A stretch of 64,000 nt of DNA from the NCBI GenBank assembly GCA_022072445.1, contig JAJVHV010000031.1:62001-126000 (forward strand), in the 5' to 3' direction. Below the pieces are notes generated by a model. It did not search any database, was not told the origin of the DNA, and saw nothing but the letters and a program-made list of their open reading frames with translations. Below, piece after piece: positions 58,201 through 64,000 of this stretch. Position 1 is the stretch's first letter; every line of letters starts with the position of its first letter. Made by a program: the position numbers and the translations under genes. Source of the DNA: Phycisphaerae bacterium (GTDB lineage Bacteria > Planctomycetota > Phycisphaerae > UBA1845 > Fen-1342).

Positions 58201-58329
58201 CGGCGCGGCGGTGGTGTCCCGTTCCTGGGGGGCCGCCGCTTCGCTCCAGGAAGCGGCGAGGATTGAGATCGCCGAGGCAATGGCCCTGGCTACGCCGCGG
58301 GAATGAACGTGCTCCAGTCCGGTCGCCAT
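55213..58329 (-). CDS. Secreted multidomain protein: NHL propeller, FN3, HExxH metalloprotease, calcium repeats
   Basis: 1038 residues from the ATG at 58329 (GAGGAGA upstream); the longer frame to 58632 is rejected. After an export signal, residues 40-360 are NHL-type propeller repeats (SPLDVAVSPLDGTVLVVDAEAGRLVKLD; GPCGVLFSPDGKHVLVFDTLNSRVQVFD). Residues 385-500 look like fibronectin III (IELTGLQPGTRYAWRFLVSNEAYPLPL). Residues 600-720 carry a zinc-protease HEYGH (674-678) within LFVHEYGHQMGINYEYSG. Thrombospondin-3-type loops follow (ADGDGLPDDDP, DTDGDGLDDLEE, DSDGDGTPDGDD), then a CBM9/DOMON-like beta domain to the end. It probably degrades or binds surface material. Confidence 0.82.
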   Translation of the reverse strand: MATGLEHVHSRGVARAIASAISILAASWSEAAAPQERDTTAAPRPAVPQATDPLRIDAWGHEPYSVASPLDVAVSPLDGTVLVVDAEAGRLVKLDRHLKPFEGVIALAGVTAVDVAADGRFAVATAGRTSSVILFEKSGEPMQTIGRSGAGDGELNGPCGVLFSPDGKHVLVFDTLNSRVQVFDTAGRFQFAFSEYTWDRAYDSEAQHKRIEERVTDHLYRPVRGAFLPNGRLIVADYDGPVINPERNERSGKFTVWQLDFAAKTAEFEQFAIGSDGFVDFKAADVCVDPRSGQIFYAEGDFPLTDHDFIRVSPNVSEMPRVGVKFFPYRFLTHPRAVALTPDGHVLVADADKRQVLRVPRKYFELPAGEINPLEWPKLIRTPVCEPTRVVIEYTTPEPTFTEVECAALPMVAKDDQPPPGGPWRPDGLHYLGWYEYPEQPPVKGRETFSAAALDDQWQPKQKTEPGANHRIELTGLQPGTRYAWRFLVSNEAYPLPLWSETFVFSTAPPPAKTQYTDAEVLVLLFTNLLTKPDSPALKPEPPDPGPMSPEEIEGVKQRLELARRFYWINSRARFNLRFTYVLDDERFEQAPVPNWGYWNNADHRRIDEILARHGVKHADTAGLVAIYGYRHWDEHQKKWLLSGSGGNTWGSVHDGSGITTINAGGDTCWLFVHEYGHQMGINYEYSGQAFHFNHFHWNYLPTDYAAHYDGMAAMLREFSDAAYWTLKYGRLHVVDDADGDGLPDDDPLCPLDEKRFGSDLAKRDTDGDGLDDLEELMSTQGLARYAGAFDMRQIEPVFEPDPRKPDSDGDGTPDGDDRYPLYPTDPSVYRANVVVDGRLGPAEWPAFAADQPRVAQAVGTGSLVIQRGGPKGFCRSMRDADINGELRLAWNEKALFIGLTQKVQAQNGVGEPIPPQIYMELDANNDGFTVGGDNIELRFEPQPDGSVHIAPRHNDTVIRMKPIWRDNILPSPHDCAARWSRVDDELHLEIAIPQTKDAGLDLTRFEQLGVMFEFWSPAWKQRLRLFEPQSHFDVTLR

Positions 58330-58613
58330 GATGCATCTCCTCTTCGACCCGAGCGTGGTTACAGCGTATCGCGCCGGGCGGCGATTGGCGAACGTGGAGC
58401 GGGCGTGTCGCGCTTCGCGGGTAGCGGTGCTTGGCGCTGCTGTCGGCGAGTCCGAATTCCGCGCTGTTTTGTAACGCGTGGCGGGGCGTCGGGACGCATC
58501 CGGACGGCGGATGGCCGGTATAATCCCGCGCGGGGCACGAATATGCCGATGGAACGGATGCCGGAGGCGAGCAAACGCGTACGACCCGCCGCCGCGGCAA
58601 TCCCGAGAAACCG
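58330..58613. promoter_or_regulatory. Divergent upstream region
   Basis: The 284 bases between the metalloprotease-like gene (leftward) and the DUF4230 gene (rightward) must hold both promoters. A GGTATAATCCC sequence near 58517-58527 resembles a -10 box for the rightward gene; no convincing -35 was seen. Confidence 0.35.
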
Positions 58614-59240
58614 ATGTCGCGAATCGTACCACTGATGGTCCTGGCCGGGCTGGTGATCGCCCTGGGCGCGCTGCTGCATCGTCAGCAGGAGGCGCTGGTG
58701 TCCGGCCGTGTGATCGCCGATCAGGTGACGCCGACGGGCCGGCTGCGTCCGATCGCCGAGGTCGTCAGCGCCGTCAAGGCGATGGACCTCGTGACGACGC
58801 GGATTCAGACAAGGGTGCACAAGTCGATCGAGAGCGACGTCTGGCGCGGCCGGACCTATGCGGACGTCGCCGCGCCGGTGACGTATCTGTATGGCGTCGA
58901 TCTCGCGAACTTGCGGGCGGAGGACGTGCAATTCGGTCCGTTGACGCGGACGTACGTGCTGCGGGTTCCGGCGCCGCGGCGGCTGGCGGTCGAGGTCGAC
59001 ATGAACCAGCGGGCGGAGAACGTGTCGGTGAGCGGGCTGCGGCTGCGGTCGCGCTCAGGGGAGTATTACCTGGGGTTGTCGCGCGTCGGGCTGTATGAAG
59101 AGGCCCGACAGACCGTGCTTCCCGGCGAGACGCTGGAGCGCATCCGCGACGAAAGCGGCGAGCGCCTCCGCGAGCTGGTGCAGAACATCGTCGGGCCGGA
59201 TGCCCGTGTCGAGGTCGTGTTCGACGAGGGGCTGCCATGA
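58614..59240 (+). CDS. DUF4230-like membrane-anchored protein
   Basis: 208 residues with a single N-terminal transmembrane helix (IVPLMVLAGLVIALGALLH). The remainder resembles DUF4230: MDLVTTRIQTRVHKSIES, YADVAAPVTYLYGVDLANL, YVLRVPAPRRLAVEVDMN, ending with a helical segment. Role unknown. The next gene starts inside its stop (ATGA), so the two are made together, a pairing that points to a shared membrane function. Confidence 0.72.
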   Translation: MSRIVPLMVLAGLVIALGALLHRQQEALVSGRVIADQVTPTGRLRPIAEVVSAVKAMDLVTTRIQTRVHKSIESDVWRGRTYADVAAPVTYLYGVDLANLRAEDVQFGPLTRTYVLRVPAPRRLAVEVDMNQRAENVSVSGLRLRSRSGEYYLGLSRVGLYEEARQTVLPGETLERIRDESGERLRELVQNIVGPDARVEVVFDEGLP

Positions 59241-60445
59241 GGACGGCGGGCTTGCTCAAGCATGCGATCGGGCTGCCGGGGGCAATGTGGGCGGCGCGTT
59301 GGAGCCTGGCGCGGGCGACGGTGGCTGCCAGCCTGCTGCTCGTACTGGTCCACGACAACCCGGCACGTCTCGCGCGGCTCCAGCTCGCGGGCTTGCCGGA
59401 CTACGACTATCTCGGCGAGGCGCGGCGGCTGGGTGAGACGGCGCGGTACGGCGAGGCCCTGGTCGTGCTCGACGCGGCCCGTGCGGCGGCCGAAGCGAAC
59501 GACGATGCGGCACAATTGGCACAGATCGAGGACGCACGGGCGACGACGGTCGCGCAGCGCGACAGCTATGTGCGGCGTGCCGCGGTTTTCGGACGCGGGG
59601 CGCTCTTCGGCACCGGTCAGTCGCTGGAAGAACTTGCGGGTGCCGTGACGGCTGACTTCTTCGTCGTCGGGGACGTGCGGGACCTGGTGATCCAAGCCGG
59701 GCGGTTGGCGCTCGATGGTCGTGCTGATCCGGTGCTGGTCGCACTCTCGAGCGTCGGCATCCTTACCACGCTGCGTCCTGATCTCGACTGGGTGCCCAGC
59801 TTTCTGAAGATTGTGCGAAAGGCGGGACGACTGACCGAACGAATGTCCGAGGCGATCGTCCGCATCTGCCGGCGCGCGGCGACCGGCGGCCCGACCGGCG
59901 AGCTGGTGCGGCTGGCCGACGACGTGGGCGAACTGACGGTGCGGCTCTCTCCCGCCGGGGCGGCCCGCGTCGTGCAGCATCTTGACGATCCGGCGGAGCT
60001 GGAGCGCGTCGCCGCTTTCGTGAAGCGGCATCCGCAGGGTGCCTTTGCGCTGCACGTCACCGGCGGCGAAGGTGTGCGGCTTGTGAAACGGGCCACGGGC
60101 GCGGCCGACGACGCGCTGCTGATCGCCTCGCGGAAAGGCGAGCGTGGCGTGGCGTGGCTGCGGAGCGGGAACGCGCGGCTGCTGCGGCCGCACCCGCTGA
60201 TCGGCGTGGTCCGCGGGCTCTACAAGCAGAACGTGCAGAAGGGCGTGGCGGCATTTACCGCCCGGTATCTGGACCCTTATGGCTGGGCCAGCATCCCGGC
60301 CGCCGCCGGCTGGCTGCTGTTGGAGTTGTGGGTCTTGTGGCGTCGCGTGTCGGGGCCGAGGCCGTTCGCCGCCGGGCGCTTGCCAGGGGATGACGGGGGC
60401 GTCGTCGCGGTGATGCGCGTTGGTTCGAGTAGCGAACAAGCCTGA
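59237..60445 (+). CDS. Unrecognised membrane protein, partner of the DUF4230 gene
   Basis: 402 residues; ATG at 59237 overlaps the upstream stop by four bases. An N-terminal hydrophobic segment (ATVAASLLLVLVH) is followed by TPR-like helices (YLGEARRLGETARYGEALVVLDAARAAAE), a central AVTADFFVVGDVRDLVIQAG and a C-terminal hydrophobic segment (IPAAAGWLLLELWVLW). No catalytic motif. It probably works with the DUF4230 protein; nothing more can be said. Confidence 0.7.
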   Translation: MRTAGLLKHAIGLPGAMWAARWSLARATVAASLLLVLVHDNPARLARLQLAGLPDYDYLGEARRLGETARYGEALVVLDAARAAAEANDDAAQLAQIEDARATTVAQRDSYVRRAAVFGRGALFGTGQSLEELAGAVTADFFVVGDVRDLVIQAGRLALDGRADPVLVALSSVGILTTLRPDLDWVPSFLKIVRKAGRLTERMSEAIVRICRRAATGGPTGELVRLADDVGELTVRLSPAGAARVVQHLDDPAELERVAAFVKRHPQGAFALHVTGGEGVRLVKRATGAADDALLIASRKGERGVAWLRSGNARLLRPHPLIGVVRGLYKQNVQKGVAAFTARYLDPYGWASIPAAAGWLLLELWVLWRRVSGPRPFAAGRLPGDDGGVVAVMRVGSSSEQA

Positions 60446-60510
60446 ATGCGCTCGGCAGTCGGCGATTGCCTACACGAGAACGGCGGCATGACGTATATTC
60501 CCCGGCGAAC

Positions 60511-61662
60511 ATGGATCGGCTGCTGGAAATCGTCCAGAAATATCAGTGGTTCGGGCTGCTGGCGCTCGTGGTCAGCCTGATCGCCACGCCGATTGCCGTG
60601 CGCGTTGCCTGGAAGACCGGCGTCCTCGATATTCCCGACACCAAACTCAAGCCACACGCGCGGCCGATTCCGTATCTGGGCGGGCTGGCGATTCTGGCGG
60701 GGTGGGCGGCGGCACTGGTCGTGGCGATCGTGACGGGCCAGGCGGATGCGAAGCTGCTGCTGCCGGTGCTCATCGGCGGGGTGCTGATGACGCTGATCGG
60801 CGTGGTCGATGACATCCGCAATGTGCCGGTGAAAGTGCGGCTGGCGGCGACGAGCGTGGTGATCGTGATCGTGATTCTGGCGACCCGCGCCGGCCTGGGG
60901 CTGGTTGACGCCGTCCTCGGGCCATTCGGGGTCGATCCTCCCGGAATTGTGGCGCGGCCGCTGTCGCTGCTGATCAGCCTCGTCATAGTGCTGGGGGCGT
61001 GCAACTCGACCAATCTGATCGACGGATTGGACGGATTGTGCAGCGGCGTGACGGGGATCATCTCGTTCGGGTTTTTCCTGCTGGCGGCGTATCTGGCGAT
61101 GTACGACTACAGCCGGGCCGGCGACCCCGTGCGGTTGACGCTGGCGATCGCGATGCTGGGGGCGGCGCTGGGTTTCCTGCCGTGGAATTTCAACCCGGCG
61201 AAGATTTTCATGGGAGACGCCGGGAGTATCCTGCTAGGCTTCAACTGCGGGATGATCATCCTGCTGTTCGCCGAGCGCGGGCCGATCCGCTGGGTGATCG
61301 GCGCGCTGATGATGTTTGCGGTGCCGATCTTCGACACGGCGCTGGCGATGTTCCGCCGCTGGCGGAGCGGGCGGTCGATCTTCGAGGGCGACCGCAGCCA
61401 CTTCTACGATCAGCTCGTTCAGCGCGGCTTTTCGGTGCGGCAGACGGTGGCGATCTGCTATCTGGCGGCGACGCTGTTCGCGGCGATCGGCACGCTCGTG
61501 ATTCTGATCCGCACGTGGCACGCGGTTTTTGTCTATCTGGGTGTGTGCGCTGCGACGGCTCTGCTGGCGTGGCGCGCGGGTCTGACCGACCCGGACGCGA
61601 AGCGTGGCTTTCCCGTCGCGTCGGGTCCACAGGACGTACCAGCAGGAGGTGCTTCGTCATGA
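60511..61662 (+). CDS. Undecaprenyl-phosphate glycosyl-1-phosphate transferase (WecA/MraY superfamily)
   Basis: 383 residues from ATG 60511; an earlier in-frame ATG at 60466 is rejected because the first hydrophobic helix starts here. About ten membrane helices. Motifs: GVVDDIRNVPVK (DDD-type Mg site), NSTNLIDGLDGLCSGV, FNPAKIFMGDAGSILLGF and GDRSHFYDQLVQRGFS, the WecA/TagO-type signature. It should attach a sugar-1-phosphate to undecaprenyl phosphate, starting O-antigen, teichoic-acid-like or exopolysaccharide synthesis. The following lipoprotein gene overlaps its stop (ATGA), so they are translationally coupled. Confidence 0.95.
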   Translation: MDRLLEIVQKYQWFGLLALVVSLIATPIAVRVAWKTGVLDIPDTKLKPHARPIPYLGGLAILAGWAAALVVAIVTGQADAKLLLPVLIGGVLMTLIGVVDDIRNVPVKVRLAATSVVIVIVILATRAGLGLVDAVLGPFGVDPPGIVARPLSLLISLVIVLGACNSTNLIDGLDGLCSGVTGIISFGFFLLAAYLAMYDYSRAGDPVRLTLAIAMLGAALGFLPWNFNPAKIFMGDAGSILLGFNCGMIILLFAERGPIRWVIGALMMFAVPIFDTALAMFRRWRSGRSIFEGDRSHFYDQLVQRGFSVRQTVAICYLAATLFAAIGTLVILIRTWHAVFVYLGVCAATALLAWRAGLTDPDAKRGFPVASGPQDVPAGGASS

Positions 61663-62468
61663 ATGCACGGTTGCGAATGGAACGAGTCCTTTGCGTCACG
61701 GCGGCGCTGATGCTGGTGTCGATGCTGTCGGCCTGCGAGAAGCCGCCGGCGCCAGCGCCGCCGGCCGCACCGGCGGCCACCGGAACGCCGAAGTCGGATG
61801 TTGAGGCGATGCGGCAGTTCGCGGATCAGAAGTCCAGGCGGGGCACCGCGGCCAATCCGCAGTTGCCGCCGGGTCATCCGCCGGTCGAAGGCGGCGCGCC
61901 GCCGCCCGCGCCGCCGAACGGCCCGCAGCTTCCCGCGGGTCACCCGCCGACCAATGCGGCCGGAGCGGTGCCCGCGGCGCGCTCTGGGCAGGGCAGCCCG
62001 AGCGTGCTGAAGTTTGATCCACCCGCCGAGTGGCGTTCAGTTCCGCCGCCGAGCGCGATGCGCAAGGCGCAATACGTGCTGCCGCGCGTCGAGGGCGATG
62101 AACTCGACGGCGAGCTGATCGTGTATTACTTTGGGCCGGGCGAGGGTGGGGGTGTGCGCGACAATCTCGAACGCTGGAAGGGGATGTTTCACGGCCCCGA
62201 CGGCAAACGCGTGGCGGACGACGCCGTGCGCGAAGAATCGTTTGAAGCCAATGGCCTGAAGGTGACGTGGCTCGACATTTCGGGCCAATACGCACCGGCG
62301 CCGATGGCGGGCGGGGCTGACACGACGCCGCGCGACAAGTTCCGGATGCTGGCCGCAGTGGTGGAGACGAGTGGCGGGCCGTGGTTCTTCAAGGCGATCG
62401 GGCCGCAGGCGACGCTGGAGAAGCACCGGACAGGCTTCAAAACGCTGCTGGAGTCGTCGCGCGAATAG
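61659..62468 (+). CDS. Lipoprotein of unknown function
   Basis: 269 residues; ATG 61659 overlaps the preceding stop and has AGGAGG upstream. A type II signal peptide with lipobox LSAC (around residue 25) is followed by a Pro/Ala-rich segment with repeated LPPGHPP/LPAGHPP units. Residues 125-269 contain LKFDPPAEWRSVPPPSAMRKAQYVLP and GPWFFKAIGPQATLEKHRTGFKTLLES, a pattern of conserved planctomycete proteins, but no function is known. Confidence 0.82.
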   Translation: MNARLRMERVLCVTAALMLVSMLSACEKPPAPAPPAAPAATGTPKSDVEAMRQFADQKSRRGTAANPQLPPGHPPVEGGAPPPAPPNGPQLPAGHPPTNAAGAVPAARSGQGSPSVLKFDPPAEWRSVPPPSAMRKAQYVLPRVEGDELDGELIVYYFGPGEGGGVRDNLERWKGMFHGPDGKRVADDAVREESFEANGLKVTWLDISGQYAPAPMAGGADTTPRDKFRMLAAVVETSGGPWFFKAIGPQATLEKHRTGFKTLLESSRE

Positions 62469-62505
62469 CTCGCTGTTCGGGGCGGCTTGAAGTCTGCGCA
62501 CCAGC

Positions 62506-63675
62506 TTAGCGCGGCGAGTGCATCGTCCTCAGCAGGCGGCCGTAAAGCGCTTCCAGGCGCGAGACCATCTCGCGCCAGTCGAACCGTTGCTGGCAGAATT
62601 CACGTCCGGCCGCTCCCATGCGGCATCGCAAGTCGCGGTCGGCCGCGAGCGCGAGCAAGGCGGCCGCGAAGTCGTCGAGCCTGTTCAGGCGGATCAGCCG
62701 GCCGGTCAGGCCGTCGCGCACGACCTCCGGTGTGCCGTCGATGTCGAACGCGACGACCGGGACAGCCATCAGGAGCGATTGCACCGCGACACGCGGCAGG
62801 CCCTCCCACTGCGACGTATGGGCCAGAATGTCGAATCCGGCCAGCAGTCGTGGCACGTTGGCGGGCGGAACCAGGCCGGTCATCCGCGTGCATTGCGCGA
62901 GGCCCAGACGCCGCAATTCGTCCTCATACACGCCGCGCTGCGCTCCGTCGCCGACCCAGACGAAGCGTAAGCGCGGATTCTGCACTGCCGCGCGCGCCAT
63001 GACAGGCAGCAATTGCTCGTAGCCTTTCCTGCGGAACAGCCGCGCGACGGTGCCCACGACGATCTCGTCCTCGCCGACACCCCAAGCGGCGCGGACCTGG
63101 CGGCGGTCGTGTGCGGAAGGGTCGAACTGTTCGGTCTCCATTCCTGAGTAGATGGTCTCCATTCGATCGGGCGGACAGATCCGCGCGGCGACGCTCTGCG
63201 CGATGAGGGCATCGGCGACCGTGACGATCCGGTGTGTGAACCGCGCGCAATGCCGCTCGAGCCTGGCGTACGCGGTGCGGACTGGCCAGGGCTGCGTGCG
63301 GTTGAAGCTCATGCCGTGGACGGTGTGGACGATCACGGGCGTTGCGGCGTCGCGGGCGGCGAGTCGGCCGAGGATTCCGGCCTTGCTGCTGTGCGTATGC
63401 ACGAGGTCGGGCTGAAGCGTGCGAAACAGGGCGCGGAGCTCGCGCCAGGCGCGCAGTTCGCGCCAGGGCCGCACGGCCCGCACGAGATCGGGGACTTCGA
63501 CGTACCGATAGCCCGCGGCTCGAACGCGATCAAGCAGGCTGCCCTCGGGGCCTGCGGTCGGGCCGCTGACGAGCGTCACGTCGTGGCCGCGCTGCTGGAG
63601 CCCCTCGCAGCTCAGAATCGTGTTTTCCTGGGCACCGCCGACGATCAGGCGTGTGATGACGTGGCAGACGCGCAT
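62506..63675 (-). CDS. Glycosyltransferase family 4
   Basis: 389 residues from the ATG at 63675, where homology begins; the frame extends upstream without support. GT-B fold motifs: MRVCHVITRLIVGGAQENTI (donor-side loop), LVHTHSSKAGILGRLAA, ETIYSGMETEQFDP, VVGTVARLFRRKGYEQLLPV, FVWVGDGAQR and AHTSQWEGLPRVAVQSLLMAVPVVAFDIDGTPEVV with the EX7E-type pattern. Transfers an activated sugar, probably to a surface polysaccharide. It is convergent with the lipoprotein gene; together with the UDPGP and WecA-type genes it indicates envelope glycan synthesis. Confidence 0.95.
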   Translation of the reverse strand: MRVCHVITRLIVGGAQENTILSCEGLQQRGHDVTLVSGPTAGPEGSLLDRVRAAGYRYVEVPDLVRAVRPWRELRAWRELRALFRTLQPDLVHTHSSKAGILGRLAARDAATPVIVHTVHGMSFNRTQPWPVRTAYARLERHCARFTHRIVTVADALIAQSVAARICPPDRMETIYSGMETEQFDPSAHDRRQVRAAWGVGEDEIVVGTVARLFRRKGYEQLLPVMARAAVQNPRLRFVWVGDGAQRGVYEDELRRLGLAQCTRMTGLVPPANVPRLLAGFDILAHTSQWEGLPRVAVQSLLMAVPVVAFDIDGTPEVVRDGLTGRLIRLNRLDDFAAALLALAADRDLRCRMGAAGREFCQQRFDWREMVSRLEALYGRLLRTMHSPR

Positions 63676-63732
63676 GCGGAGATTATGGCGGGCGGGGCGC
63701 GAAACGGGGACAGGTGCGTTCGGGATTTGAGC

Positions 63733-64000
63733 GTGAGCGGCGTGAAACCCGAGGGAGGTCTCACGCCGCCCAATTCGCCGCCGGGATCGCCCGGCACGTT
63801 GAGCCCGACTTTGGATGAGCATGCGTCGTCATTCCGACGCGGTACCACGGGCCGATACGCACAGACGGCGCGAGCCACCGCTCCGACCGAACGGTCGAGC
63901 CGGGGATTCGCGGTGTACGGACGCAGTGCGTTGGCACGAGGCGAAATCTCGCAGGAGATTGCGGAAAAAATGCGCAAGAATCTCGGGTGCAGGCGCCAAT
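63733..64000 (+). CDS. Possible start of a gene running off the window
   Basis: From a GTG at 63733 (alternative starts inside) the frame stays open to the edge: SGVKPEGGLTPPNSPPGSPG ... RSALARGEISQEIAEKMRK. No family is recognised and the composition is only mildly protein-like. Listed because it would be lost otherwise. Confidence 0.25.
   Translation, partial: MSGVKPEGGLTPPNSPPGSPGTLSPTLDEHASSFRRGTTGRYAQTARATAPTERSSRGFAVYGRSALARGEISQEIAEKMRKNLGCRRQ

Noticed and set aside
63645-63977. Minus-strand 110-residue frame at the window end
   Set aside because: Low-complexity translation, overlaps the GT4 start region, no ribosome site or motif.

Overview
The window looks like a piece of a high-GC Planctomycetota chromosome, probably from the Phycisphaerae side. 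The evidence is family content seen in the translations: a cytochrome-like DUF1549/DUF1553 protein paired with a DUF1501 protein, a two-domain DUF1080 protein, two pseudopilins of the planctomycete H-X9-DG type, and four secreted proteins ending in the same dockerin-like, calcium-loop tag (NxDGxVNGFDxDxFVxAL). Placement below phylum is inference.

Layout. 1-7 kb: a partial glutaminyl-tRNA synthetase, a lipoprotein, a dockerin-tagged secreted protein and an amt-PII nitrogen pair, then a tRNA-Ile2(CAU). 7.6-14 kb: katG, a secreted propeller/G8-like gene pair, and a secreted serine hydrolase. 14.4-20.5 kb, all on the minus strand: nadA, a VanZ-like protein, an orphan ParA, the double DUF1080 protein, a CxxxxCH protein and thyX. 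20.6-25.5 kb: an unrecognised 1080-residue exported protein, a 42-residue membrane peptide and a DUF418 membrane protein. 25.8-33.8 kb: a pseudopilin, the second propeller/G8-like pair (its second gene cut short by repeats), and the DUF1501/DUF1549 pair. 33.9-39.2 kb: an atypical tRNA with anticodon UAA, then an operon of a fused gamma-GltD-ferredoxin gene, porA, porB and a YjbQ protein. 39.5-48 kb: a dockerin-tagged protein, an MgtC-like protein, a capsule-type glycosyltransferase with a repeat coiled coil, a BsuBI/PstI-type restriction-modification pair, tsaD and a repeat array. 48.3-64 kb: a second pseudopilin, a DUF362 protein, a UDP-sugar pyrophosphorylase with an amidohydrolase, a HEPN-like protein, a 1038-residue multidomain metalloprotease-like protein, a DUF4230 pair, a WecA/MraY-type transferase with a lipoprotein, and a GT4 glycosyltransferase.

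The dominant unexplained signal is repetitive DNA. At least eight short repeat families occupy the gaps between genes. Two of them sit in frame inside conserved enzymes (GlnRS and NadA), and one cuts off a secreted-protein gene. Other items worth attention are the duplicated propeller/G8-like cassette with 3' gene remnants beside each copy, the three-part fusion gene in the pyruvate:ferredoxin oxidoreductase operon, the short-variable-arm UAA tRNA, and a glycosyltransferase with NH-motif coiled-coil repeats.

All functional calls come from reading motifs in the translations; no database search was run.
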